Source: Nocardiopsis alkaliphila YIM 80379 (GTDB taxonomy: Bacteria > Actinomycetota > Actinomycetes > Streptosporangiales > Streptosporangiaceae). From it: a stretch of 36,704 bases of DNA. Below are positions 7,724-16,193 of the stretch, piece after piece; within the stretch, counting starts at the first letter, position 1, and every line of letters starts with the position of its first letter. Where the stretch lies: the NCBI RefSeq assembly GCF_000341005.1, contig NZ_ANBD01000153.1, positions 1-36,704 on the forward strand, written 5' to 3'. The notes beneath the pieces were generated by a model. The model was given only the letters and a program-made list of their open reading frames with translations. It had not been told where the DNA came from and ran no database searches. The position numbers and the translations under genes were made by a program.

Positions 7724-9528
7724 GAACACCCCGAAGGTCCACGGCGAATGAGCTGGTCCCGGTGGGAGCCACCCTGGCTCGGCCCCACGCCGTGGACCTG
7801 TCCGGCGGAACACTGCACGCCTCGATGGACGGGCCCTTGGCCCTCCTCGGCCCTTGGACGCCGACCGACGCACCCGGATGCTCTCGATGCGCCGGGCTCT
7901 GGCGGGTCGACGTCGAAGGTGAGACCGCCACGGACAGAGCCGCTCCCGACGAACTCTTCAGGCTCTGGGAGGACGTGTTCCGCGCCCTGGTCGCCGCGAC
8001 CGACCCGGCCGATCTGAGGCTGTCCCTGATCGCCTTGGACTGCCGCACCGGTCAGATCGACCGCCACCGCTTCATCCCCCACCCGCACTGCGAGCACTGT
8101 TTCCCCGGCGGTCGCGGACTGGCGGTGGACGACCTCGCCGACGCTCCGAACCTGGACGGTCCGCTACCGACGATCGGCTCCGTTCTGCGCACCCGGGCGA
8201 TGGACCGCGACGACCTGCGGGAGCGGCTGCTCGACTTCCGCTTCGGTCCGGCGGCACACATCTATCGGGACGAGGAGTCCCCTCTGGCGCTGATGACCTG
8301 CGAGGCCGTCTCCCCCGGCCGCACGACGCGCGAGGGCGGCTACGGACGCTCCACCCGTTTCCGGGCCAGTGAGGTCCCCGCCTTCTTGGAGGGGGTGGAA
8401 CGAGTGACCGGGGGCAGGCTCCTGTCCGGAGCCCCGACCGTCCACGGCTCCTACTCCGAACTGGCCGGAGACGCCGTCGACCCCGCTTCACTGGGCCTGC
8501 ACGAGGAGGAATGGTACGGACACCCGGCCTTCGACCCGATTCCCTACACACCCGACACCCGCACCACCTGGGTGTGGGGCTGGTCCACCCGGAACCGGCG
8601 CCGGGTCCTGGTTCCCGAGCACGTGGCCTTCTGGCACGCCGAAGCGCACGATCAGCGCTTCCTGTACGAGTCCTCCAACGGGTGTGCCGTGGGCGGCTCC
8701 CTGGCCGAGGCGGTGCTGTACGGGCTGTTCGAGGTGGTGGAGCGGGACGCGTTCCTGCTCGCCTGGTACTCGCGCACCCGGCTGCGTCGGATCGAGGGCG
8801 CCGATGATCCGGCCCTGTGCCACCTCACCGACCTGCTCACCGAACGCGGCCTGGGCCTGTCCCTGTTCGATCTCACCTCGGACCTGGACATCCCCACCGT
8901 CCTGGCGATGATCACCGCCCCGGAAGGAGCCGTCCGCGAAGGTCGGGCCCCCGCGATGAGCCTGGCCACCGGCACTCACCTCGATCCGCGGCGCGCACTC
9001 ATGGCGGCGGTCGAGGAGACCGCCACCAACGCCCTGATGTATCCCAAGTGGGTGCGGATGCGCGCTTCGGTGGCGGTGGAGCGGTGTCGTCCGATGCTCG
9101 ACGACTTCACACTGATCCGGACCCTGGAGGACCACACCGGAACGCACGGGCTGTGGGAGGCCCGGCCCCTGTGGGAGTTCCTCGAACACCCGAGCGGGCA
9201 GGTGGGGATGGGCGAGTTCACCGCGAGAGCTCCCTCCTCCTTCGCCGGGGTGGACCTGGCCGCCGTACTGCGTGAGCGTTTGGCGGCCGTGCACGCGCTC
9301 GGCCTGGACGTGATCGTGGTCGACCAGAGCAGCGCCCCGTACACGGAGGCGTCCGGTGTGCGATCGGTCAAGGTGATCGTGCCCGGCGCCCTACCCATGA
9401 CCTTCGGCCACACCCACCGGCGCACCCGTGGGCTGGAACGACTGACCCGTGCGTCCGATCTGTTCGAAGGAGGGATCCCGTGGGAGGAACCCGGAAAGGT
9501 GTACCCGATTCCACACCCGTTTCCGTGA
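7714..9528 (+). CDS. YcaO-domain azoline cyclodehydratase (LazE/TbtG-like)
   Basis: The 604-residue protein would use ATP to cyclise core Cys (and some Ser/Thr) to azolines. An N-terminal module holds two CxxC pairs, CSRC (about 55-58) and CEHC (about 127-130), a probable structural zinc site. The YcaO core contains ESSNGCAVGGSLAEAVLYGL and then EVVERDAF, the Glu-rich ATP/Mg-binding region, near residues 315-350. It ends in PIPHPFP, the proline-rich C-terminal tail characteristic of azoline-forming YcaO enzymes and important for their activity. ATG 7714 overlaps the upstream stop by 10 bases. The earlier in-frame reading to 7123 is an artefact of overlap with the previous gene. Confidence 0.95.
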   Translation: MELRTPRRSTANELVPVGATLARPHAVDLSGGTLHASMDGPLALLGPWTPTDAPGCSRCAGLWRVDVEGETATDRAAPDELFRLWEDVFRALVAATDPADLRLSLIALDCRTGQIDRHRFIPHPHCEHCFPGGRGLAVDDLADAPNLDGPLPTIGSVLRTRAMDRDDLRERLLDFRFGPAAHIYRDEESPLALMTCEAVSPGRTTREGGYGRSTRFRASEVPAFLEGVERVTGGRLLSGAPTVHGSYSELAGDAVDPASLGLHEEEWYGHPAFDPIPYTPDTRTTWVWGWSTRNRRRVLVPEHVAFWHAEAHDQRFLYESSNGCAVGGSLAEAVLYGLFEVVERDAFLLAWYSRTRLRRIEGADDPALCHLTDLLTERGLGLSLFDLTSDLDIPTVLAMITAPEGAVREGRAPAMSLATGTHLDPRRALMAAVEETATNALMYPKWVRMRASVAVERCRPMLDDFTLIRTLEDHTGTHGLWEARPLWEFLEHPSGQVGMGEFTARAPSSFAGVDLAAVLRERLAAVHALGLDVIVVDQSSAPYTEASGVRSVKVIVPGALPMTFGHTHRRTRGLERLTRASDLFEGGIPWEEPGKVYPIPHPFP

Positions 9529-10895
9529 CCGGTGGCCCGACCGGACGCGGATTCACCGAAGCCTTGGCGCACTTCCACGGCCAGTCCCACGACAAGGACG
9601 TCGCCCAGGTCGAGACGTTGTTCTTCGGCCCCGAGGTCTCCAACGGCCTGGCCCGACCCGTGCCGGGACGGGTCCACGCACCGCTGCCGGCTTTGGCCCC
9701 ACTGCGCGAACTGGACGCCGCAGGACCCGCTCTGGGCGGGCCGTGGTCCCCGGCGCAACGGCTCCTCGCCGCCTGTGTGGAAGCGGTTCGGGTGCGACGA
9801 ATCTCGGCGGCCGACCGGTACCCGGTGCACCGCGCCTACCCTTCACCTCGCGGACTCTTCGGGGCCGACCTGTTCCTGTTGCCGCACGTGGGAGCACAGT
9901 GGTGCGTGCGAGTGGATCCGCTCTCGCACGTGCTCCAACCCCTGACCGAAGCGGGCGTGCCCGCCGACCTGGAGTCGGCCCTGACGAGGGCTCGCGTGGT
10001 GGTGGCGGTGGACCACCGACGTTATCCACCCGAGTACGGGCGGCTACGACCCTCCCTGGCCCTGCTGGAGGGCGGCCACCTCTTGGCCACCTTGGGCCTG
10101 ACCCTGTCCAGGTCCGGGCTGAATCCGTACACCCACCTGGACCCGGGGCATCCGGCCTGCGCCGAGGCGCGTGCGCTCCTGCCCGAGGGAATGGAGCCGA
10201 GCGCCGCCCTCACCCTGGCCCCCACGTCCGACGCACACTCGGTGGTCCTACCCCCGGAGGTGACCGCGCGGGTGGCCGAGGTGACGGCCCGGCCGGACCG
10301 CACGCTGCGGCGCTGGTTGGACGAACGCACCAGCGGGGTCTCCACCGCCAACCTGGTGACCAGCACCCACGTCAGCCCCCAGGAGGGTTCGGGGGTGACG
10401 TCCGCGCTGATGGCGGCCCTGGACGCGGCCCGCTCCGCGCTCCTGGCACCGGACTCGCTACGCCTGTATCGACACGCCCTGGAGAACGACCGGGTGGGCG
10501 AACGCACGGTGTGCGAACTCCTCCCCGAGGGCGCCCAAGGGCTTCCTCGTCCGGTCCCCCGCACCGACGGAACCAACTTCTCCTCGACCCTGGGCCACAC
10601 CCTCGCCGTGGACTTCCCCGTCTGGGCCCACGCCCACGGCCGGTACGCCGAACCGATCCTGCACACCCTCCTCGGGTGGATCACCCAGTGGGGCTGTCTC
10701 GGAGCCTCCGCCACCGACCTGTGCGCCCGACCGATGCGCAACTACGTCGAGGAGGAGTGGGCCGCCGCCCTCGGGTTCGCCCCCGATCAGACCCCCGCCT
10801 ACCAACTGTGGGTGCGCGCCGAACGCGGCACCTACATGGACGTCCCCGTCGACGCCGAGGAGACGGACCACACCGCACCCCGGGAGACCTCATGA
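9480..10895 (+). CDS. Divergent SagB-type (nitroreductase-fold) dehydrogenase-like protein
   Basis: The 471-residue protein has a tandem SagB/nitroreductase-like layout. In the first half, YPSPRGLFGADLFLLP (about 120-135) stands where azoline dehydrogenases have S-x-G-G-x-Y-P, and GGHLLATLGLTLSRSGL matches the interface helix. In the second half, GWITQWGCLGASATDLCARP recalls the corresponding helix and strand. The glycine pair of the flavin motif is changed, so activity is uncertain. TbtE of thiomuracin clusters is the closest role I can name. The GTG start is well supported by AAGGAGG (9467-9473) six bases upstream, even though it lies 49 bases inside the YcaO gene. The stop overlaps the next start in ATGA. 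It is an addition to the laz gene set, which already has an oxidase domain in the next protein. Confidence 0.75.
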   Translation: MGGTRKGVPDSTPVSVTGGPTGRGFTEALAHFHGQSHDKDVAQVETLFFGPEVSNGLARPVPGRVHAPLPALAPLRELDAAGPALGGPWSPAQRLLAACVEAVRVRRISAADRYPVHRAYPSPRGLFGADLFLLPHVGAQWCVRVDPLSHVLQPLTEAGVPADLESALTRARVVVAVDHRRYPPEYGRLRPSLALLEGGHLLATLGLTLSRSGLNPYTHLDPGHPACAEARALLPEGMEPSAALTLAPTSDAHSVVLPPEVTARVAEVTARPDRTLRRWLDERTSGVSTANLVTSTHVSPQEGSGVTSALMAALDAARSALLAPDSLRLYRHALENDRVGERTVCELLPEGAQGLPRPVPRTDGTNFSSTLGHTLAVDFPVWAHAHGRYAEPILHTLLGWITQWGCLGASATDLCARPMRNYVEEEWAAALGFAPDQTPAYQLWVRAERGTYMDVPVDAEETDHTAPRETS

Positions 10896-12601
10896 CCCGC
10901 GCCTGGTCGGCCGTGTACGTGTACCTGCACCGCGGCCGTGCCGACATCGACACCTTCCTCCTGGAACACCTGGCCCCCGCCGCGGAGGAGCTGGTCACCG
11001 CCGGGCACGCCGACGCCTGGTTCTACCTGCGTTATTGGGACGGCGGACCACATCTTCGGGCCCGGTTCCTGAACGCCGACGCCGAAGCGGTGGCCTCCTT
11101 CGCCGACCGCATGCGGGTCCTGGCCGAGGAGACCTCCTCGACCGCGTTGGAACTGGACAGCGGTGACTACTACGCGAACCTCCCCGAGGCCGACCCGGAC
11201 CGGTGGCACTCCGACGGGGACGTGGTGGAGGCCGTCTACGAGCCCGAGACCGAGCGATACGGCGGATCGCGCGCTCTGCAGGTGTGCGAGGACTTCTTCT
11301 GCGCGAGTACCCGCATCGCGTTGGCGGTACTGCGTTCGGCCCCCCAACAGGGGCAGCGTCAGGTGGTGGCCACAGACCTGGCCACGTTGGCGTTCACGGC
11401 GATGGGCTTCGATGACGTGGAGGCGGTGCGTCAGTCCCGTGGCTACTTCGCCACCTGGGACTACTCGACGGAGGTGGCACGCGGGGACGGTCGGGCACGG
11501 GCGCAGGCCGAGAGACTCTTCCACTCCTCGCCGTCGCGGTGGTTGCAGCGACGCCCACGGGTGGAACGCCTGGTCGCGGGTGAGGGTTCGTCCACCCACC
11601 ACCTGTGGGACCGAGGGATACGCCAGACGGTACGACGACTGCGAGAGATCGACGCGCAGGAGGGTCTGAGCAACGGACTCGACCGGATCATGTGGTCCCT
11701 GCTGCACATGACCTGCAACCGGCTCGGTCTGGACATCGACGACGAACGCCGGATCGCCTGGCTGTTGTCCCTGTCCTACCCGCGTTGGGAACCGCCGGGG
11801 GACTACTTCGCGCCGGGGGTGGACGCACCGGACCGGCTGTACCTGGAGGCCGGCAAGTACCTGCCGGACACCATGGCCGGTGAGCACGCGCCGCGACTGG
11901 TGGCACCCGAGATCGATCGGGCCGAGGCCGCCGGAGCCCCGGTGGTCGAACTGCCCACCCCCGGCACACTGTCCATGTCACTGGACGAAGCGTTGGCCGA
12001 ACGCGAGAGCGCACACGGCGACTTCGGTGGCCGGATGACCCTCGCGGAGTTGTCGGACCTGTTGGGGCACGCGGCCGGGATCGGTCACGCACGGGCCGCG
12101 CGGCTCGGAACGCGCGGTTTCCCCCGCACCCATCCCTCACCGGGAGCGGCCTACGCCACACAGGTATGGGTGCTGGCTCGGCACGTTTCAGGGCTGGCGC
12201 CGGGGACCTATCGTTATCGGGCCGAGGGGCACCGGCTGTTGCGAGCGGACGGGCCCACTCCCGTGGATCGACTGACCGAACTCTCGCCCTTCCTGCGCGC
12301 CGAGGCCGATGGGCGCCCCGGGGTGGTGGCCGACACGATGGGAGCACTGGTGGTGCTGGTCGGGGACCTGGGCCGATTGCGCCAGGGGTATGGGCAACGG
12401 GCCCTGCGACTGCTGTACCAGGAATGCGGTCACGTGGCGCAGAACCTGGCGTTGTGCGCCACCGCGTTGGGGCTGCGTTCGCTGGTGGTCTCGGGGTTCG
12501 CGGACGACGCGGTCAACGCCCTGCTGCACCTGGACGGGGTGGACCGGACGGCGCTGACCCTGCTTCCGGTAGGAGCCCAAGAGCCGACCCGGACGCATTG
12601 A
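10892..12601 (+). CDS. Bifunctional Glu-elimination/azoline dehydrogenase fusion (LazF-like)
   Basis: The 569-residue protein joins two modules. Residues 1 to about 310 are a canonical LanB C-terminal elimination domain (SpaB_C, thiopeptide-type bacteriocin domain): an N-terminal WSAVYVYLH strand, then [18 protein letters not shown]. It removes glutamate from glutamylated Ser/Thr to give Dha/Dhb. Residues about 345-565 are an FMN-dependent SagB-type dehydrogenase with [29 protein letters not shown] and [20 protein letters not shown], the last being the family's typical interface helix. It oxidises azolines to azoles. The same fusion is known for LazF of the lactazole pathway. The start is fixed by the ATGA overlap with the upstream stop. 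It is the last gene of the cluster and a terminator follows within 15 bases. Confidence 0.9.
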   Translation: MTRAWSAVYVYLHRGRADIDTFLLEHLAPAAEELVTAGHADAWFYLRYWDGGPHLRARFLNADAEAVASFADRMRVLAEETSSTALELDSGDYYANLPEADPDRWHSDGDVVEAVYEPETERYGGSRALQVCEDFFCASTRIALAVLRSAPQQGQRQVVATDLATLAFTAMGFDDVEAVRQSRGYFATWDYSTEVARGDGRARAQAERLFHSSPSRWLQRRPRVERLVAGEGSSTHHLWDRGIRQTVRRLREIDAQEGLSNGLDRIMWSLLHMTCNRLGLDIDDERRIAWLLSLSYPRWEPPGDYFAPGVDAPDRLYLEAGKYLPDTMAGEHAPRLVAPEIDRAEAAGAPVVELPTPGTLSMSLDEALAERESAHGDFGGRMTLAELSDLLGHAAGIGHARAARLGTRGFPRTHPSPGAAYATQVWVLARHVSGLAPGTYRYRAEGHRLLRADGPTPVDRLTELSPFLRAEADGRPGVVADTMGALVVLVGDLGRLRQGYGQRALRLLYQECGHVAQNLALCATALGLRSLVVSGFADDAVNALLHLDGVDRTALTLLPVGAQEPTRTH

Positions 12602-12615
12602 TCCGAGGACTCGGG

Positions 12616-12655
12616 GCGGGGAGCGGTATGGACCGCGCCCCGCTTCCGCCTTTTT
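12616..12655 (+). terminator. Rho-independent terminator at the end of the thiopeptide operon
   Basis: A 12-bp stem (12616-12627 with 12632-12643, one G-A mismatch) closes on an ATGG tetraloop. TTTTT follows at 12651-12655 after a 7-base gap. The gap is longer than ideal, but the position, 15 bases after the last cluster stop and before an unrelated operator and gene, supports termination. Confidence 0.7.
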
Positions 12656-12776
12656 GGGAGCGCACCCATACCGGAGATAAGGAGGGCCGAAAACCCTATT
12701 GCCCTGCCCTTACAGACCCTCGACCTGCCCTGATGGGCACAAATACCCCATACCACTGGCGCTTGAGGCTACTCAG

Positions 12777-12798
12777 TAGTAACATTGACTTGTTACTA
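12777..12798. promoter_or_regulatory. Palindromic operator embedding a -35-like TTGACT, upstream of the acyl-CoA dehydrogenase gene
   Basis: TAGTAACA (12777-12784) and TGTTACTA (12791-12798) form a perfect 8-bp inverted repeat around TTGACT (12785-12790). The spacer is a good -35 hexamer. No convincing -10 stands 17 bases on; TAGATC at 12804 is too close. The 22-base size fits a TetR or GntR family dimer, the usual type of repressor on fatty-acid degradation genes in actinobacteria. It lies 54 bases before the start of the dehydrogenase gene. Which regulator binds is unknown. Confidence 0.6.
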
Positions 12799-12852
12799 GT
12801 CGGTAGATCCGCGTGTACAGACACCGCGGCCAGGGACACAGCGGAGCTGTCC

Positions 12853-14670
12853 ATGACGCATTACAAGAGCAACCTGCGCGACATCGAGTTCAACCTCTTC
12901 GAACTGTTCAAGCGCCAAGACGTGCTGGGGCAGGGCCCCTTCGAGGAGCTGGACGAAGACACCGCGCGCACCATCCTGGACGAGATCAACCGCCTCGCCA
13001 CCGGTGTCATCGCGGAGTCGTTCGAGGACGCCGACCGCAACCCGCCGGTCTTCGACCCCAAGACCAACACCGTCGCCATCCCTGAGAGCCTGAAGAAGTC
13101 CTACCAGGCCTACATGGACGCCGGCTGGTACAACCTCGACCTTCCCCAGGAGCTCGGTGGCCTCGGCGCCCCCCGTTCCCTCGTATGGTCCGCGGCCGAG
13201 CTCATCTTGGGCTCCAACCCCTCCGTCCACATGTACTCCGCCGGCCCCGGCTTCGCGAGCATCCTGTACGCCGAGGGCAACGAGGCACAGAAGAAGTTCG
13301 CCCACCAGGCCATCGAGAACGGCTGGGGCGCCACCATGGTGCTGACCGAGCCGGACGCCGGTTCGGACGTCGGCGCCGGCCGCACCAAGGCCATCGACCA
13401 GGGTGACGGCACCTGGCACATCGAGGGTGTGAAGCGCTTCATCACCTCGGCCGAGCAGGACATGACCGAGAACATCTTCCACCTGGTGCTGGCCCGCCCC
13501 GAGGGCGCCGGCCCCGGCACCAAGGGTCTCTCGCTCTTCCTGGTGCCCAAGTACCTGGTCAACGAGGACGGCTCCCTCGGTGAGCGCAACGGCGCCTACG
13601 TCACCAACGTCGAGCACAAGATGGGCCTCAAGGCCTCCACCACCTGTGAGCTGACCTTCGGCGACAAGCACCCCGCCATCGGTTACCTCGTCGGCGACAA
13701 GCACGACGGCATCCGCCAGATGTTCCTCGTCATCGAGTACGCCCGCATGATGGTCGGAACGAAGGCGATCGCCACCCTGTCCACGGGTTACCTGAATGCC
13801 CTCGAATACGCCAAGAACCGTGTCCAGGGCAACGACATCGCCGGTGGGAAGGACTCCCCCAAGGTCACCATCACCCACCACCCGGACGTGCGTCGCAGCC
13901 TCATGACGCAGAAGGCGTACGTGGAGGCCATGCGTTCGCTGGTCCTGTTCACCGCCACCCAACAGGACGCGATCCAGATCGGCCAGGCCAAGGGCGAGGA
14001 CGTTTCCGAGCTGGAGGCCATGAACGACCTCCTGCTGCCGATCGTCAAGGGTGTGGGTTCGGAGCGTTCCTACGCGCTGCTGGCCGAGTCCCTGCAGACC
14101 CTGGGCGGCTCCGGCTTCCTGCAGGAGTACCCGATCGAGCAGTACATCCGTGACGCCAAGATCGACACCCTGTACGAGGGCACCACGGCGATCCAGGCGC
14201 AGGACTTCTTCTTCCGCAAGATCGTGAAGAACGGCGGCGCCGCCATCGGCAAGCTCTCCGCCGAGATCAAGGCCTTCGGCGAGAGCGAGGCCGGCAACGG
14301 TCAGCTCAAGGAGGAGCGCGCGCTCCTGCTCAGCGCCCTGGGCCAGGTCGAGAAGATGGTCGAGCTCATGGTCGGCCACGCGATGGGCTCCGCTGAGGAC
14401 TCCCGCGAGCTGTACAAGGTCGGGCTGAACTCCGTGCGTCTGCTCTTCGCCTTCGGTGACGTCGTTCTCGGCTGGCTGCTCCTCCGCCAGGCCGAGATCG
14501 CGCTGAACAGCATCGACGGTGCCGACGCCGAGGACAAGAACTTCTACACCGGCAAGATCGCCGCCGCGCGCTTCTTCGCCGAGCAGTTCCTGCCCCGCGT
14601 CGAGGCCGAGCTGAAGATCGCTCAGAACGTGAACCTGGGTGTCATGGAGGTCCCCGAGGAGGCCTTCTAA
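12853..14670 (+). CDS. Acyl-CoA dehydrogenase, FadE5-like
   Basis: The 605-residue FAD enzyme would introduce the alpha-beta double bond in the first step of fatty acyl-CoA beta-oxidation. The opening [17 protein letters not shown] and total length match the mycobacterial FadE5 group (about 610 aa), not the 380-residue short form. Recognisable motifs are [11 protein letters not shown] (acyl-CoA/FAD contact), [20 protein letters not shown] and [10 protein letters not shown]. The Glu of YEGTT (residue 442) is the expected catalytic base. A long C-terminal helical extension follows. GCGGAG six bases upstream supports ATG 12853. Codon use is strongly biased to GCC, AAG, GAG and GTC, more than in the thiopeptide genes, suggesting high expression. 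It is a single-gene unit with its own operator and terminator, so it is not part of the RiPP cluster. Confidence 0.93.
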   Translation: MTHYKSNLRDIEFNLFELFKRQDVLGQGPFEELDEDTARTILDEINRLATGVIAESFEDADRNPPVFDPKTNTVAIPESLKKSYQAYMDAGWYNLDLPQELGGLGAPRSLVWSAAELILGSNPSVHMYSAGPGFASILYAEGNEAQKKFAHQAIENGWGATMVLTEPDAGSDVGAGRTKAIDQGDGTWHIEGVKRFITSAEQDMTENIFHLVLARPEGAGPGTKGLSLFLVPKYLVNEDGSLGERNGAYVTNVEHKMGLKASTTCELTFGDKHPAIGYLVGDKHDGIRQMFLVIEYARMMVGTKAIATLSTGYLNALEYAKNRVQGNDIAGGKDSPKVTITHHPDVRRSLMTQKAYVEAMRSLVLFTATQQDAIQIGQAKGEDVSELEAMNDLLLPIVKGVGSERSYALLAESLQTLGGSGFLQEYPIEQYIRDAKIDTLYEGTTAIQAQDFFFRKIVKNGGAAIGKLSAEIKAFGESEAGNGQLKEERALLLSALGQVEKMVELMVGHAMGSAEDSRELYKVGLNSVRLLFAFGDVVLGWLLLRQAEIALNSIDGADAEDKNFYTGKIAAARFFAEQFLPRVEAELKIAQNVNLGVMEVPEEAF

Positions 14671-14707
14671 GGTCTGATCGGTAGATACGCCGGATATCGA
14701 GCACCGC

Positions 14708-14745
14708 CGAGGGGCGGGGTGGCCATGTGGCCGCCCCGCCCCTCG
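14708..14745 (+). terminator. Strong hairpin terminator after the acyl-CoA dehydrogenase gene
   Basis: A 17-bp stem (14708-14724 with 14729-14745, one G-U wobble) closes on ATGT and is followed by the T-rich TGTTCTTCC. It begins 37 bases after the stop. The same hairpin could end transcription of the small minus-strand gene that converges from the right. Confidence 0.88.
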
Positions 14746-14847
14746 TGTTCTTCCCGGTCCCGCGTCGTGGACCTGGGAAGGTGCGGGTGGGGTGGGGGTG
14801 GGGTGCGGGGCGCTTGGGGTGGGCGGGTGTGGGTGGCGAGGCGAGCA

Positions 14848-14877
14848 CCGAAGGTGGGGGCGCCGAAGGTGGGGGCG
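14848..14877. repeat. Two tandem copies of a 15-bp unit
   Basis: CCGAAGGTGGGGGCG occurs at 14848-14862 and again, identically, at 14863-14877, in a very G-rich non-coding stretch (about 14780-14885). No function is evident; replication slippage in a G-rich spacer is the simplest explanation. Confidence 0.85.
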
Positions 14878-14916
14878 CCCCCACCCCAAGCCCTCACACC
14901 CTGCCCATGCCCACGC

Positions 14917-15093
14917 TCACCGGTCGAACAACAGCCCCAAGAGCACCAAGAACCAGGCCACGGCGAAGGCTGCGATCATGAACCTGTGCAGATGCCCTCG
15001 AACGACCTCCGTCTCAGGTTCTCGAGGCACTTGGGTCAACACGAGTAACAGCGCACACCCCAGCACCGCGAGGAGCACCCCGAATCCGAACAC
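14917..15093 (-). CDS. Small two-helix membrane protein (58 aa)
   Basis: I do not recognise a family. Starting at the GTG at 15093, the protein has two hydrophobic helices (about residues 3-20 and 38-55) joined by a charged loop QVPREPETEVVRGHLHR, and ends LLFDR. On the minus strand, GGAGG stands six bases before this GTG, a much better start than the longer upstream reading, whose extra 37 residues are Pro/Gly-rich and unlike protein. It is transcribed alone, facing the acyl-CoA dehydrogenase gene and divergent from the SDR gene. Two-helix proteins like this are common, usually uncharacterised, actinobacterial membrane proteins. The gene call is likely but unproven. Confidence 0.65.
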   Translation of the reverse strand: MFGFGVLLAVLGCALLLVLTQVPREPETEVVRGHLHRFMIAAFAVAWFLVLLGLLFDR

Positions 15094-15112
15094 AAGGCAC
15101 CTCCGAGTTCCA

Positions 15113-15151
15113 AGGGGGCCTTTCCCTCCCTCTTTCAAAGGGGAACCCCCT
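15113..15151. other. Imperfect stem-loop in the divergent 5' region
   Basis: Positions 15113-15126 and 15140-15151 can pair over 12 bp with a two-base CC bulge and a 13-base loop. It lies 20 bases upstream of the small membrane gene (minus strand) and about 125 bases upstream of the SDR gene. It could be an operator or 5' leader structure for either. A TATAAG at 15212-15217 nearby is a possible -10 for the SDR gene but has no good -35. Confidence 0.4.
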
Positions 15152-15275
15152 CTAAACCCACCTCGTGGCGGATCAGGTGAGCACACCACGCTGCCGACAC
15201 GCACACGGACGTATAAGAAAACGCTGCTCGGGGTAGTCGCAGGCCCACAGACGTCCGTGAGGAAGGGGAACGACC

Positions 15276-16127
15276 ATGGGGCGGCCGGGCACCGGAAGTA
15301 GCACCGAGAGCGTCGCGGCGGTGAAGGAGTTCGACGACTACGATCGCGTGGCGGTGGTGACCGGCGCGGACAGCGGTATCGGACGGGCCAGTGCGATCCG
15401 GCTCGCCGAAGCGGGGTTCGACGTGGGCGTCACCTACCACGAGGATGAGGAGGGCATCCGTAGGACGGAGTCCGAGATCAGGGAGATCGGCCGCAGGGTG
15501 GCGGTGCGCAGGCACGACCTCGCCGAGCCGCAGCACGGAGCCGAGGCCGTCACGGAGATGATCGACGAGCTCGGTGGTGTGGGGGTTCTGGTCAACAACG
15601 CGGGCACCGGCTCCAGTGAACACCTCTTGGACACCGACTACGCCCGATGGCGCGAGGTGCTCGCCGTGGACCTGGACGCCCCGTTCCTGTGTTCACAGAT
15701 AGCCGGTCGTCACATGCGAGACGCCGGACGTGGTGGCCGCATCATCAACATCACCAGCGTGCACGAGGACTACCCGCGAGTGACCGCCGGCGCCTACTGC
15801 ACGGCCAAGGGCGGCCTGAAACTCCTCACCCGTACCCTCGCCTTGGAACTGGGCCTGTACGGCATCACCGTGAACGCGGTGGCCCCGGGTGAGATCGCCA
15901 CACCGATGACCGGTCAGCACGAGCAGCCGCCGGAGCTGGACTCACGTGCCGGCTACCCCATACCCCGCCCCGGTCACGCCTATGAGGTCGCCGAAGCGGT
16001 GGCCTTCCTCGCCCGCCCGGAGTCCTCCTACGTCACCGGAAGCTCGATCTTCGTGGACGGTGGTCTGTCGTTGATGGGACCGCAGGCGGGGGGAGACCTC
16101 CAGGACGCCACCTGGCGTGCCGGCTGA
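15276..16127 (+). CDS. Short-chain dehydrogenase/reductase (classical SDR)
   Basis: The 283-residue oxidoreductase has an NAD(P)-binding Rossmann fold. VTGADSGIG (about 28-36) is the TGxxxGxG cofactor loop and NNAG (about 107-110) the structural motif. Catalytic Ser lies in INITSVHE and the YxxxK pair in AYCTAKGGL. The end SSYVTGSSIFVDGGL is the usual SDR C-terminal signature. About 20 extra residues precede the fold. The substrate is unknown; the sequence resembles 3-oxoacyl-ACP reductase and glucose dehydrogenase-like members. ATG 15276 has GGAAGGGG upstream. It stands alone and faces the MFS gene across a shared hairpin. Confidence 0.92.
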   Translation: MGRPGTGSSTESVAAVKEFDDYDRVAVVTGADSGIGRASAIRLAEAGFDVGVTYHEDEEGIRRTESEIREIGRRVAVRRHDLAEPQHGAEAVTEMIDELGGVGVLVNNAGTGSSEHLLDTDYARWREVLAVDLDAPFLCSQIAGRHMRDAGRGGRIINITSVHEDYPRVTAGAYCTAKGGLKLLTRTLALELGLYGITVNAVAPGEIATPMTGQHEQPPELDSRAGYPIPRPGHAYEVAEAVAFLARPESSYVTGSSIFVDGGLSLMGPQAGGDLQDATWRAG

Positions 16128-16147
16128 CACCCTCCTTCTTCCTCGCT

Positions 16148-16193
16148 CATCCGGCCCGTCTCCGGTCATCTGCGGGGACGGGCCCGACGGATG
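16148..16193. terminator. Bulged inverted repeat between convergent SDR and MFS genes
   Basis: CATCCG (16148-16153) pairs with CGGATG (16188-16193) and GCCCGTC (16154-16160) with GACGGGC (16177-16183), with a four-base bulge on one side. It overlaps the last codons of the minus-strand MFS gene and could act as a bidirectional terminator. No T-run is present. Confidence 0.45.

Noticed and set aside
6832-8097. 421-codon minus-strand frame over the D and YcaO genes
   Set aside because: It crosses two overlapping well-supported plus-strand genes and is Ser/Arg/Gly-rich without motifs.
8488-9294. 268-codon minus-strand frame over the YcaO gene
   Set aside because: It is the shadow of the conserved YcaO core.
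167-12601. Lanthipeptide or goadsporin-type cluster as the class of region 1
   Set aside because: There is no LanC cyclase and no goadsporin-like acetyltransferase. The laz-like leader, the pyridine synthase-like gene and the elimination/dehydrogenase fusion fit thiopeptide better.
12796-14889. 697-codon minus-strand frame opposite the acyl-CoA dehydrogenase gene
   Set aside because: It mirrors a highly biased GC-rich gene, has Val/Gly/Leu-rich composition without domains and no ribosome site.
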